Shown piece after piece: positions 10,740-19,582 of a stretch of DNA of 64,000 nt. The stretch comes from Accumulibacter sp. (GTDB lineage: Bacteria; Pseudomonadota; Gammaproteobacteria; Burkholderiales; Rhodocyclaceae): NCBI GenBank assembly GCA_017302455.1, contig JAFLDO010000014.1, positions 34,896 through 98,895 on the forward strand, given 5' to 3'. The notes beneath the pieces were generated by a model that had not been told where the DNA came from, did not search any database, and saw nothing but the letters and a program-made list of their open reading frames with translations. Position numbers and translations under genes: made by a program. Position 1 is the first letter of the stretch. The number at the start of each line of letters is the position of its first letter.

Positions 10740-12847
10740 TCAGACTCCTTAGGTGGCCTGGCGGACTTTGCTCCGCTGCCGGCATCAAAAAGTGGCAGTA
10801 GCAGGCTCACCTGCGTTCCGACATCAACGGCGCTATCGACCGACAGCTTGCCGCCCAGTTCATGGACGTACTGAAAACTCTCGTAGGCGCCAATTCCCAT
10901 CCCTGTCGGTTTGGTCGTCTGGAAGGGCTTGAACAGACGTTCGCGGACGAATTCCGGACTCATTCCATGGCCGGTATCGCCGACTTCGACGAGAGCATTC
11001 GTTCCTTGCCGCGCCAGCCTGACCCAGACGCGCCCATCGGGATCGGTGGCGTCCAGAGCGTTCTGCACGAGATGGCCAATCACCCGTTCGACCCGGTCCT
11101 CGTGCCCGCGCGCGATCAGGCGCTCCTCGATGTTCAGTTCCACATCCCGCCCCTGGCCGGACTTGGCGTTCTGGATCCGACGCATCACATCAGCCAGATC
11201 GATACCGCGCGGTCCGTCGAGCGGTGTCGCGCCTTCGCGCAATTGCATCATCAATTGCCGCATGCGCTCGACCGAGTGTTCGACGGTCATCAGCATGTCC
11301 TTCTGGAACTCCGGGTTGTCGCGATGACGCTCGGCGTTCTTGAGCATCAACGACAACTGCGCAATGATGTTCTTCAGATCATGAACGACAAACGCCGACA
11401 TGCGGTTGAAGGAATCGAACTTCCGGACTTCGAGAAGCGCTTCACTGGCCTGCATCTGCCCGAGAAAGGCGCCGGCCTGCCGCGCAGCAGTTTTCAGCAG
11501 GTCATTGACTTCCCAGTTCACGTCGATCCTGGTTCGCGCAGTCGCCAGCACGACGAAAGCGATCAGTTCGTTCCCGGTCGTCAGGGGCACGACCAGCCAG
11601 GCGTTGGGGACTTCGACGAGCCACGAGGGAAGGTCGAGGCGATCATAGCGACGTGGCAGAGAACGGTACTCCTCAAGATTGATCACCCAGCCGCTATCGA
11701 GCAGGAAGTTGCACAGAGGGCTGCCGTCATCTTCGGTCGCCGCCGAAATTGGCGTGTTCCAGCAAGCGGCCTGCGCGAAGAAGCGCCCCGACGGATCCTT
11801 CAGCCACAGCGCACCACCAGGGCTCTCGACCATGTCGGCCAACCCGCGCACCACGTGCTGTCCCATGGCGGAGAAGCCACCCTGCGCGGAGAGCGTCTGC
11901 GTGAAGCGCAACCATTCTTCGCGATAGTCGTAGCGGTAGCTGAAGAAATGCTTGCCAACCTGCACGCGCAAACGCGCTCGCATGGAACCTGAAAAGGTCA
12001 GTGCCACCAGGACCAGCAGGGCCGCAAAGAGCAGGGCCATCTGTACGGCCCGCCCCCACTCGCCACCAAAGAAACGGACGTAGTAGCCAGCTGAGGCCAT
12101 GAACAACAGGTAAACACCGACGATCAGGAGCGTCACCGATTGCAGCGCGGCGCGCTGCGACATCACCAACCTTCGTTTCCAGTCATGGCTGCGGACCGCC
12201 GCAAGCGCCACCAGGGGCAAACCGAGGGCATGCGCAAAGCCACGAATGCTGAAGGCGTCCACGTCCACCCGGTTGAACAGGAGGGCATCCGAGTACAGGT
12301 AGAGATCGAACAGGAAGGCACCACCCAGGCCCAGACACAGGGGTTTGATACTCCAACGAAAGTCAGGCGACACTTTGCGGAACAGCTGTTCGATCAGCAG
12401 CAGACCGAAGACGCTCATCGCCAGCGAGACGAACAAGGCAGCGCGTTGTGTGGGCACCGGGAAGTCGATGCCGAAGACAACCAGGGCCTGCGAGCCGAAA
12501 CCGGCAACCGTCAGCAGCATGGCCATGCCGCCGAGCCAACCCAGGCGCCGCGACCATGGCTCGGCTTCAGTGGACTCCGGCTTGATCAGAATCAGCAGGA
12601 ATAGCGACCATCCACCAAAGCGCAGCGCGTCAGTGAGCAGGCTGCCGGCAAGAAAGACGCCTTGCTGGGTCAGCGCGAAGGCCAGACCCAGCATCCCCCA
12701 CACCGCCGAGATGGCAACCGCAAGAAACATCGCGCGACTGCGCCCACCGGTTCGCCAACCGGACGCCAGATAGAGCATGAGGAAAGCCGCGAGGAATCCG
12801 GCCATACCGTAGCTCCACGCCGCCACCATCGCCATTTTGCTGTCCAT
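10736..12847 (-). CDS. prsK: PrsK, membrane sensor histidine kinase of the PEP-CTERM system
   Basis: About 703 aa. The N-terminal 280 residues hold roughly eight hydrophobic segments (for example LLIVGVYLLFMASAGYYV and VQMALLFAALLVLVALTF). A GAF-like region follows, about residues 310-460. The kinase core has phosphoacceptor His in SAFVVHDLKNIIAQLS and an ATPase domain with NALDATDPDG, VGDTGHGM and GMGIGAYESF. The HDLKN form and the long membrane part fit TIGR02916. The open frame begins with TTG four codons upstream, but a GGGAGG box lies too close for that codon; ATG 12847 or the GTG just before it is preferred. It phosphorylates PrsR; the signal is unknown. Confidence 0.94.
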   Translation of the reverse strand: MDSKMAMVAAWSYGMAGFLAAFLMLYLASGWRTGGRSRAMFLAVAISAVWGMLGLAFALTQQGVFLAGSLLTDALRFGGWSLFLLILIKPESTEAEPWSRRLGWLGGMAMLLTVAGFGSQALVVFGIDFPVPTQRAALFVSLAMSVFGLLLIEQLFRKVSPDFRWSIKPLCLGLGGAFLFDLYLYSDALLFNRVDVDAFSIRGFAHALGLPLVALAAVRSHDWKRRLVMSQRAALQSVTLLIVGVYLLFMASAGYYVRFFGGEWGRAVQMALLFAALLVLVALTFSGSMRARLRVQVGKHFFSYRYDYREEWLRFTQTLSAQGGFSAMGQHVVRGLADMVESPGGALWLKDPSGRFFAQAACWNTPISAATEDDGSPLCNFLLDSGWVINLEEYRSLPRRYDRLDLPSWLVEVPNAWLVVPLTTGNELIAFVVLATARTRIDVNWEVNDLLKTAARQAGAFLGQMQASEALLEVRKFDSFNRMSAFVVHDLKNIIAQLSLMLKNAERHRDNPEFQKDMLMTVEHSVERMRQLMMQLREGATPLDGPRGIDLADVMRRIQNAKSGQGRDVELNIEERLIARGHEDRVERVIGHLVQNALDATDPDGRVWVRLARQGTNALVEVGDTGHGMSPEFVRERLFKPFQTTKPTGMGIGAYESFQYVHELGGKLSVDSAVDVGTQVSLLLPLFDAGSGAKSARPPKESE

Positions 12848-12908
12848 CACGACCTGCAATCCTCCCGCGTCGCCACCCGCCGACGCACCGCAGCCCCCTG
12901 CGGAAGAG

Positions 12909-14291
12909 TCATCGAGCGCCCTTGCCCGTCAGCACAACGCCGACCGTCTGAAAGAGAATCACCAAATCGAGGAACAGCGAGTGATTCTTGACATAGTACA
13001 GATCGTACTGCAGCTTCTGGATGGAATCATCGACCGTTGAACCGTAGTGATAGCTCACCTGCGCCCAGCCGGTAACACCTGGCTTGACGCTGTGGCGCAC
13101 GGCATAGAAGGGGATATCACGGGTCAGCTGGTCGACGAAGAACGGGCGCTCCGGACGTGGTCCGACCAGACTCATGTCGCCCGTGAGCACACTATACAGT
13201 TGCGGCAATTCGTCGATCCGCACCCTGCGAATGAAGCGGCCAACGCGCGTCACGCGGTCGTCATCGGCCGTCGCCCAGCGTGGCTTGCCGTCGCTCTCGG
13301 CGTCGTTGCGCATGCTGCGAAACTTGATGACCTTGAACAGGCGCCCGTCCAGACCAACCCGTTCCTGGCGGTAGAAGACCGGAAAACCGTCTTCCAGAAC
13401 GATCAGGATCGCCGTCACCAGCATCACCGGCAGGGAAAGCAGCAGCAGGAAGGAAGCCGCGACGATGTCGAACAGGCGCTTGACACTCGCCCGGCGCCAG
13501 CTCTGCCGGAAGCCCTCGCCAAAGATCAACCAGCTTACCCGCAGGGAATCGATGCGGATCTGCCCGAGCGCCCGTTCGAAATAGCTGGCCAGATCGAGCA
13601 CCTTGACTCCCGAAAGCTTGCACTCGAGGAGTTCGCGCAAGGGCAGCGCGCCACCCCGCCGCTCACGCACCGCGACGATGATCTCATCGACCTTCAGGGA
13701 ATGTGCCGTGTCGGACAACGACATGGCCTGCGACAGGATAACCTGGGCAGGAACAACGATCTCGGTATCTGTGGGACTGGGATAGAAGCCGACGATCTCA
13801 ATGTCGGGATCCGACTTGCGCAGCACACGGCCGACGTTCTCGGCCTCCTTGCCGACACCGAAGACCAAGACCCGATGGCTCAACAGCGAGCCCGTGCGGC
13901 TGTGCGCCGAGTGGACACGATGCACCAGCGTCGCGAAAAGCGCTGCCAGACCCGATAGCAGCATGAACCCGCGATCAACCTCGGCAACCGCCAACACGGA
14001 AAACACGAGGTAGGCAAGCGGAATGGCGAGGTACAGCGACAAGACAGCGCGCGCCTGTGTCTCCGTCCGCGTGCGGTCATGCACCCGCTGATAAATACCC
14101 AGCCAGGCGTTCAGGATGATCATCGTCAGCGCGAAAACCACGGCATAGAAACTCACCTTGTCAAGAGAAGGCTGCCCTCCCCGCCCGATCCACATGGCCG
14201 CAAGCATCACACAGACCACCGGGAACATCAGGTCGACGGCAACCTGGGCAAGAGTCTTCCGATGAAACCAATGATTGAATACCTTGATCAC
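12909..14291 (-). CDS. XrtA/PEP-CTERM-associated sugar-phosphate transferase (TIGR03013 type)
   Basis: 460-aa membrane enzyme of the polyprenyl-phosphate sugar-1-phosphate transferase family, which starts repeat-unit assembly on undecaprenyl phosphate. Four or five N-terminal membrane helices precede a nucleotide-binding-like region (VLVFGVGKEAENVGRVL). The C-terminal catalytic domain has one more helix and the hallmark blocks VFYRQERVGLDGRLF, VIKFRSMRNDAE, RIDELPQLYSVLTGDMSLVG and PRPERPFF. The start is GTG at 14291, chosen for an AAGGGG box six bases upstream. It lies 61 bases before prsK and opens the prs block after an AT-rich gap. The sugar transferred cannot be read from sequence. Confidence 0.93.
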   Translation of the reverse strand: MIKVFNHWFHRKTLAQVAVDLMFPVVCVMLAAMWIGRGGQPSLDKVSFYAVVFALTMIILNAWLGIYQRVHDRTRTETQARAVLSLYLAIPLAYLVFSVLAVAEVDRGFMLLSGLAALFATLVHRVHSAHSRTGSLLSHRVLVFGVGKEAENVGRVLRKSDPDIEIVGFYPSPTDTEIVVPAQVILSQAMSLSDTAHSLKVDEIIVAVRERRGGALPLRELLECKLSGVKVLDLASYFERALGQIRIDSLRVSWLIFGEGFRQSWRRASVKRLFDIVAASFLLLLSLPVMLVTAILIVLEDGFPVFYRQERVGLDGRLFKVIKFRSMRNDAESDGKPRWATADDDRVTRVGRFIRRVRIDELPQLYSVLTGDMSLVGPRPERPFFVDQLTRDIPFYAVRHSVKPGVTGWAQVSYHYGSTVDDSIQKLQYDLYYVKNHSLFLDLVILFQTVGVVLTGKGAR

Positions 14292-14588
14292 GATGGACCC
14301 CTTGCAAGTACGAACCTGAAAACTTCTCGTTGATGATCGATTCTCGGCGGGATTTCTTGCCGTTTCACGTCAAGAAAACTTCGTGAATCTCACACAACGA
14401 AGGCTATCACTCAGGAGAACTGCAGACCGTGACCTAATGCACAAGCACCTGACGATTGCGGAAAGCGGCCGACGCAGGCCCTCTGGCCGGCCATCCAAAC
14501 GATTCGACAAACTTGAGGAAACATTCGCAACACATTGAAATCATTCTACTTAATGCCTAACCAGAAATTCAATTATGCTATTATTATA
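14292..14588 (-). promoter_or_regulatory. AT-rich gap upstream of the prs block, candidate control region
   Basis: 297 bases with no credible gene. The part from about 14515 to 14590 is strikingly AT-rich compared with the surrounding coding DNA. It contains a minus-strand TATAAT at 14583-14588, without a convincing -35 at 16-18 bases. A perfect 8-base inverted repeat with a 4-base loop (GAGCACCC/GGGTGCTC, 14596-14615) lies just outside, in the last codons of the upstream gene. No TGGCAC-N5-TTGC sigma-54 element was found on the minus strand. This is the natural place for the promoter of the sugar transferase and prsKRT; the exact promoter is not identified. Confidence 0.4.
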
Positions 14589-16571
14589 CTATGCGGAGCA
14601 CCCATTAGGGTGCTCTCGAGGCAGTGGGCGAACGTGAGAGGGATCTGTGCCGACGCGCCCGTCGAGGAACAGAGCACAGCATAGCAGCAGGAAGAACAGG
14701 AACGCGGACCGCGGCATGTCGAGCACGCTGGAAAACGTCCCGACGGTCGCGACACCGGCCAGCGCGGCCAGCAGATAGGGCGCAAGGACGTGCTCGCGTC
14801 CCGGACCGCGCAGCAGGTTGGCAAACGCCGTCGCCATGAGGACCAGCAGCAACAGCAGCCCGATTGCTCCCTGGTCGATCAGCGCCTCGAGAAAGAGATT
14901 GTCGACATGCCAGGGCAGATAGTAGTGCCGAACCCCGAAGAACCAGTGCGCCAGCCCACCCGAAAAGTTACCGTTGCGCAGCAGTTCGTTGCCCGCCGCA
15001 TCGCGCAAGCTCAGATTGTCGATCTCGACCAGATCGCCCGGCCCTTCGAGGCGCAGCACCAGGAATCCCAGCCCGAATCGCTGCGACGCCCCGCCCACGC
15101 CGTGCGGAGTTGTGAACGATGCGGCGACGTGTCGCCATTCGCCGCGCGCATCGGGCACCAGAAAGCCGGTGCGCACGCAGGCCGCATCACGCAGCAGATG
15201 CCTTCGGCAAACACCGATGCTCAGTCCGACTGCTCGTGGCGCACGTATGTCCATCGCGACGGCGTACACCCCGCCGCCGGTCGGCGCCCGCTGGAGAAGT
15301 TCGAACGTCCCACGGCGTGTGTCGTCGCGAGATCCGGAGATGAGCAGGTGCCGGGTGTCGCCTTTGCCGACGATGCGCAGTCGACCCGGCATCTCGCGCC
15401 CCGGCACGCTTTGCGAATAGTCTGTCGGAAACCGCCCGAGCCCCATTCCCAACAGGAGATCAGACGGCCCGCGCAGCAGGCTGAGGCCCTCTCGCCAGTG
15501 CTGCAGGCGCCCTCCCAGATCGTTCTCGCTCGCCGCCAGTCTGCGGCTCATGAAGTCGCCAAAGCCAAGCACGACGACACCTTCCAGGACCAGCACCAGC
15601 AGCAACCCGCGCCCACCCCATAGCCGCCAGGGTTCCGGCGCCGCTAGCGGCGCATCGGGCGTTGCTTGCCCAGTCGGCACGGATGCCTGCGGTAACCGCC
15701 GCGCTATCGACAGCCGCCAGGCGAGCGCCGTCAGCGCCACCGCGACTCCCAGGTAGACCCCGCGCGAGAAGGTCGTCAGACACGCATAGCCGGCGACGAC
15801 CGCGAGCAGCGCACCGAGCAGCCAGCGTAGCGCGGTCGGCGCGCGCAGCACCATACAGGCCGCAAAGGGTACGGCCAGGACCAGGAAGGCGTCGAGTCCT
15901 GCACCGCCGACGTGCATTTCCCAGAATAGCGCGGTGGCGCGATAGGGGGTTGAGAAGTCGAACAGTCCGGGATAGCCGGTACGCTCGCAGACGATCGACA
16001 GACTGACCAGCCCCAGACCGGTCGCCACTCCTGCCGCCAGACGCCCGGCAAGCAGCGCCGGTGCACTCTGCAGCAACTGGCGCAAGGGTGACATGAGCAG
16101 CAGAACGAACAGGAAGCTCTTGGCGACACGCAGGCTGTTCAAGGGGTCCTCGTAGGCCTGAAACCACTCCAGGCGGAAGCTGCCCGCGCCCAGGAGGCCG
16201 CGCAGGAGCGCCAGCAGCCAGGACAAGGCCATCAGACCGAGACAGATCCGCGTCAGGCGAAATGCCTGCCCTTCCCCCGTAGCTCCCATCGCCAGGCGCG
16301 CATGCGCTCCGGTTGCCGCACCGAGGACGAGCACGTCGAACTCTTCGACGCCGACCCATCCCGTCCAGGGGGCGAAGCCGGCGACGGGCAGCAGCGCGGG
16401 CAAGACAAAGGGCCAGATCGCCGGACGCAGGAAAACCGCCAGCGACCAGGCCGCAAAGACGAAGGTCAGCAAGACCGGCGCCAGAGGATGATGAAGGGCA
16501 ATGAATGCGCCCAGCACGCCGACCAGTGCCGCCAGCAAGGCCTGCCACCAGTTCACCAGCCAACCCCGCAC
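14589..16571 (-). CDS. O-antigen polymerase/ligase-like membrane protein with a lectin-like insert
   Basis: 660-aa polytopic membrane protein. About ten hydrophobic helices occupy residues 1-375, and one or two more lie near 570-650. The arrangement and the short motifs RGVYLGVAVALTALAWRL (mid-protein) and HVDNLFLEALIDQGAIGLLL (near the end) are those of the Wzy/WaaL family, which polymerise or ligate undecaprenyl-linked glycans in the periplasm. Between about residues 400 and 545 is a soluble stretch (DTRRGTFELLQR ... LVEIDNLSLRDAAGNELL, NGNFSGGLAHWFFG) that reads like a carbohydrate-binding beta-sandwich inserted in the periplasmic loop. The family call is by pattern only. Its place beside the sugar transferase and prs genes supports a role in exopolysaccharide or glycoprotein assembly. 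Confidence 0.72.
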   Translation of the reverse strand: MRGWLVNWWQALLAALVGVLGAFIALHHPLAPVLLTFVFAAWSLAVFLRPAIWPFVLPALLPVAGFAPWTGWVGVEEFDVLVLGAATGAHARLAMGATGEGQAFRLTRICLGLMALSWLLALLRGLLGAGSFRLEWFQAYEDPLNSLRVAKSFLFVLLLMSPLRQLLQSAPALLAGRLAAGVATGLGLVSLSIVCERTGYPGLFDFSTPYRATALFWEMHVGGAGLDAFLVLAVPFAACMVLRAPTALRWLLGALLAVVAGYACLTTFSRGVYLGVAVALTALAWRLSIARRLPQASVPTGQATPDAPLAAPEPWRLWGGRGLLLVLVLEGVVVLGFGDFMSRRLAASENDLGGRLQHWREGLSLLRGPSDLLLGMGLGRFPTDYSQSVPGREMPGRLRIVGKGDTRHLLISGSRDDTRRGTFELLQRAPTGGGVYAVAMDIRAPRAVGLSIGVCRRHLLRDAACVRTGFLVPDARGEWRHVAASFTTPHGVGGASQRFGLGFLVLRLEGPGDLVEIDNLSLRDAAGNELLRNGNFSGGLAHWFFGVRHYYLPWHVDNLFLEALIDQGAIGLLLLLVLMATAFANLLRGPGREHVLAPYLLAALAGVATVGTFSSVLDMPRSAFLFFLLLCCALFLDGRVGTDPSHVRPLPREHPNGCSA

Positions 16572-16620
16572 GGCCCCCGCCGGCCCGCTGCCGTCGTCGC
16601 CCAGGCCATCACGGTGGCTC

Positions 16621-16848
16621 CTAGACGTCTTCGCGGGCGATACTCAGGGCCTCACGCACTACGTTGAGATCACCAATGTGATTGGCGAGCAGAAGGATCA
16701 GGCGCGCATTGAGCAGCGCGCTCTGCGCGTCGGAAAGCTCGCGATGCGCGTCGATCAATGCCTCATAGAAGTCGTCACCGGGAGAAAAGGCGCGAAAGTA
16801 GCGTTTATCCGGATCGCTGAAATTCGCCGCCGTGTTGAGTGTCGCCAT
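16621..16848 (-). CDS. DUF2783 family small protein
   Basis: 75-aa soluble protein, mostly helical, with the block FYEALIDAHRELSDAQSALL followed by NARLILLLANHIGDL, characteristic of DUF2783. These proteins are usually encoded beside FAD-dependent aromatic monooxygenases, as here, where it starts 12 bases after the monooxygenase stop. A subunit or stability role for the monooxygenase is plausible but unproven. ATG at 16848 has GGAAG just upstream (GAGGAAGTCCCC before the start). Confidence 0.8.
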   Translation of the reverse strand: MATLNTAANFSDPDKRYFRAFSPGDDFYEALIDAHRELSDAQSALLNARLILLLANHIGDLNVVREALSIAREDV

Positions 16849-16860
16849 GGGGACTTCCTC

Positions 16861-18531
16861 TCAGACCCTGCCGATTGCACGCGCCAGGGCGGCAAGAACC
16901 CGTTCGCTGTCGATCGTGCGCCAGCGCGCGCTGACATGCTGATCGGGGCGCACCAGATAGGCCGTACCGTTCCTGGCATCGTAACGTTCGGCATAACGGC
17001 CGGCGCTGTCCTCGAGGACGCGCAAGCCCCCCGGTGCCACGCCGTCGCGAGCGGCCACCAGCACGACCTCGACGGCGACCGGCGCCGCACCGAGTGGTGC
17101 CAGCGCCGCCAGGGTCGTCGCATCGACGGCAGCCGGCGTATCGACGTAGCACAACAACATGAAGCGGTCGCGCACGGCGTCGAGCAGCCAGAGTTCGCGT
17201 CCGGCCTCACGCAGCGGTGCGTCGTCCATCGGCGCACCGGGGATCATCTCGCCGCGAAAGCATTCCGAGTCAGGCGTATTCAGCGACGACCCCTCAAGGA
17301 CGGACGGCACCGACAGGCGGCCCGAGTTGACCAGGGCGCGCGCGAAGGGATACCTGCCCGCCAGGCTGAGCACGGCGTTGCGAAACGTCAGCGAAGCACT
17401 GCTACCCGGAGTGATGAACTCGGTCGATCGCGTCGAGTTCATCAGGTTCTCGTCAGCGGCCAACTCGCGTTCTTCGGCGTAGCTGTCGAGCAGCGTTTCG
17501 GGTGCCTTACGATCGAGGACCAGATTGAGTTTCCAGATCAGATTATCGGCGTCCTGGATTCCCGAGTTCGCGCCGCGCGCGCCGAAAGGGCTGACCTGGT
17601 GCGCCGCGTCGCCGACGAACAGCACCCGCCGATGACGAAAATCCCGCATCCGCCGGCACTGGAAGGTATATACGCTGACCCACTCGAGATCGAATTGACG
17701 ATCGTCACCGAGCATCGCCTTGATCCGCGGGATCACGTGCTCAGGCTTCTTCTCTTCCTCTGGATCGGCCTGCCAGCCGAGCTGAAAATCGATACGCCAA
17801 ACATTGTCGGGCTGCCGATGCAGCAACACCGATTGCCCGCGGTGAAACGGCGGGTCGAACCAGAACCAGCGCTCGGCAGGAAAATCGGCCTTCATCACTA
17901 CGTCGGCGATCAGGAAACGGTCCATGAAGACCTTGCCCTCGACCTCGAGGTTGAGCATCCGGCGGAGGCTGCTGCGGGCCCCGTCGGCAGCGATCAACCA
18001 GTCGGTCTCGAGCGCGTAAACCCCGTCCGGCGTCTCCACCTGCAGCGTCGCCAGGTCGTCACTCTGGCACACGGCGACGACTTTGTTCTTCCAGCGCAGA
18101 TCGACCAGGGGCAGCTCTTGTGCGCGTTTGACGAGAAACTCTTCAAGGTAGTACTGCTGGAGGTTGATCATTCCCGGACGCTTGTGATCCGGCTGCGACA
18201 ACAGCTGAAAATTGTAGACCTCGTCGTCGCGAAAGAAGGTTCGCCCGACGTTCCAACTGACGCCCTTGGCGACACAGCCATCGCCGACGCCAAGCCGGTC
18301 GAGCACTTCGAGCGCGCGTTTGGCGTAACAGATGCCGCGCGAGCCGACCGAAACCGTGTCGTCGTCGTCGAGCAGCAGCACGGGGGTTCCGCGCTGCGCC
18401 AGATCGATCGCCGCCGCCAGACCGACTGGGCCGGCGCCGACGACAACCACCGCGTACCGTCGCGTCGCCCCTGCACGCAATTCGACTGGCGGCACATAGG
18501 CGTACTGCGGATGCCCGTAGGTACTCAGCAC
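16861..18531 (-). CDS. FAD-dependent aromatic-ring monooxygenase (MhpA/PheA-like)
   Basis: 556-aa class A flavoprotein hydroxylase. Clear FAD motifs are VVVVGAGPVGLAAAIDLAQR (dinucleotide fold), AADGARSSLRRML (DG motif) and VLFVGDAAHQVSPFGARG with NSGIQDADNLIWKL (GD motif). A C-terminal thioredoxin-like region carries RPDQHVSARW, typical of PheA/MhpA relatives. The frame is open to 18714, but the upstream residues are Arg-rich and overlap nothing conserved. The GTG at 18531 (VLSTYGHPQYAYVPP) is the likely start. It sits between an MBL-fold hydrolase and DUF2783, a conserved trio presumably for an aromatic compound. The substrate is unknown. Confidence 0.88.
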   Translation of the reverse strand: MLSTYGHPQYAYVPPVELRAGATRRYAVVVVGAGPVGLAAAIDLAQRGTPVLLLDDDDTVSVGSRGICYAKRALEVLDRLGVGDGCVAKGVSWNVGRTFFRDDEVYNFQLLSQPDHKRPGMINLQQYYLEEFLVKRAQELPLVDLRWKNKVVAVCQSDDLATLQVETPDGVYALETDWLIAADGARSSLRRMLNLEVEGKVFMDRFLIADVVMKADFPAERWFWFDPPFHRGQSVLLHRQPDNVWRIDFQLGWQADPEEEKKPEHVIPRIKAMLGDDRQFDLEWVSVYTFQCRRMRDFRHRRVLFVGDAAHQVSPFGARGANSGIQDADNLIWKLNLVLDRKAPETLLDSYAEERELAADENLMNSTRSTEFITPGSSASLTFRNAVLSLAGRYPFARALVNSGRLSVPSVLEGSSLNTPDSECFRGEMIPGAPMDDAPLREAGRELWLLDAVRDRFMLLCYVDTPAAVDATTLAALAPLGAAPVAVEVVLVAARDGVAPGGLRVLEDSAGRYAERYDARNGTAYLVRPDQHVSARWRTIDSERVLAALARAIGRV

Positions 18532-18577
18532 GGATCGGTTCCGATCTTTCTGTATCGCTCGGCGGCGGCGTCGCGCC

Positions 18578-19543
18578 TCAGCCCTTTGCCTGCAGTGCGT
18601 GCCACATTTCCTTGTCACGCTCGGCGGTCCAGATCCGCGGATGGCTGATGCCGCTCGCTTCATCGACGGCGCGGACCACGTCGAAGGGCAGGCAATGCTC
18701 GTAGATGAAGACATGCGCGAACTTCGGATCCATCGCCCGGCGTGTATGCGCCATCGCCTGCTCGAGGTTCATTCCGGCGGCGACGGCTTCCCTCGCACAC
18801 GCAAACAGGGTGCCGACGAAATCGCTGGTGTAGTCGAGACCCCTGGCCACTTCGCCCGGGCTCGTCAGCGCCGGTCCGCGCCCCGGCAGCAGCTTATCGG
18901 CGCCGAGCGCGCGGATCACCGCCAGCGTCGCCGGCCAGTCCGCCAGCTGCGCGTCGCCGGTATAGCACGCGGCATCGCATTCCACGAGGTCCCCGGAGAA
19001 CAGCACGCGTTCGGACGGTACCCAGACGACGGTGTCCCCCCGGGTATGGCCGGCACCGGGATGCATCACGCAGACCTCCAGGCCGCCCATCCACAGCGTC
19101 AGCGATTCCCGGAAGACCAGCGTTGGCCAAGTCAGTCCCGGGATCGACTCGAACGCCTGGAACAGGCGCGGGAAGCGCTCGTACTCCGATTGCATGTCCT
19201 GCGCACCTCGCTCGACGATCAACTCGTAGGTGCCCTGACTGGCAATGATCTCCTGCAGGCCTTGGCCGCGGTAAGCTGCGGCCCCGAGCACGCGTACGGC
19301 GTGGTAGTGGGAGAGCACGACGTACTTGATCGGCTTGTCGGTAAGCCGCCGAATCTCGGCGATCAGGCGCCCCGCCATCACCGGGGTGGCGAGGGTGTCA
19401 ACGATCAGGACGCTTTCGTCGGTGATGATGACGCCGGTGTTCGGGTCACCCTCGGCGGTGTAACCCCAGCAGTGCTCGGACAGCCGGACGAAAGTCGTGC
19501 GCTTCTCGTCCAGATCGGCAACCGATGCAAATTGACTGTTCAT
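18578..19543 (-). CDS. MBL-fold metallo-hydrolase with altered metal motif
   Basis: 321-aa metallo-beta-lactamase-fold protein. Fold markers are VLIVDTLATPVMAGRLI, SHYHAVRVLGAAAY, HPGAGHTRGDTVVWVP and VLFSGDLVE. The usual HxHxDH is replaced by HYHAVRV, so two metal ligands are missing or substituted, while the later GHTRGD and SGD blocks persist. The open frame extends to 19858, but that stretch has no family similarity. ATG 19543 (MNSQFASVADLDEK) is backed by GGAG six bases upstream. It lies 46 bases before the monooxygenase and probably handles the same pathway, for example lactone or ester hydrolysis. Substrate unknown. Confidence 0.82.
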   Translation of the reverse strand: MNSQFASVADLDEKRTTFVRLSEHCWGYTAEGDPNTGVIITDESVLIVDTLATPVMAGRLIAEIRRLTDKPIKYVVLSHYHAVRVLGAAAYRGQGLQEIIASQGTYELIVERGAQDMQSEYERFPRLFQAFESIPGLTWPTLVFRESLTLWMGGLEVCVMHPGAGHTRGDTVVWVPSERVLFSGDLVECDAACYTGDAQLADWPATLAVIRALGADKLLPGRGPALTSPGEVARGLDYTSDFVGTLFACAREAVAAGMNLEQAMAHTRRAMDPKFAHVFIYEHCLPFDVVRAVDEASGISHPRIWTAERDKEMWHALQAKG

Positions 19544-19558
19544 GCGCTGCTCCGAAAG

Positions 19559-19582
19559 TTGGCTCCTGCGTTGGCTCCTGCG
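19559..19582. repeat. Perfect 12-bp tandem duplication before the MBL gene
   Basis: TTGGCTCCTGCG occurs twice head-to-tail, 16-39 bases upstream of the MBL-fold start at 19543. On the minus strand each copy carries GCAGGAG, so the leader has two extra purine-rich boxes in addition to the GGAG next to the start. It may alter translation or simply be a slippage duplication. Confidence 0.7.

Noticed and set aside
14292..14588. Sigma-54 promoter for the prs block
   Set aside because: No -24 GG / -12 GC element with correct spacing was found on the minus strand.
14596..14615. Inverted repeat as a rho-independent terminator
   Set aside because: The hairpin is perfect but is followed by TATAATAATAG rather than a U-run in the sense direction, so termination is doubtful.
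16501..18648. 715-codon plus-strand frame
   Set aside because: Antisense to the FAD monooxygenase, whose FAD motifs are unambiguous on the minus strand.
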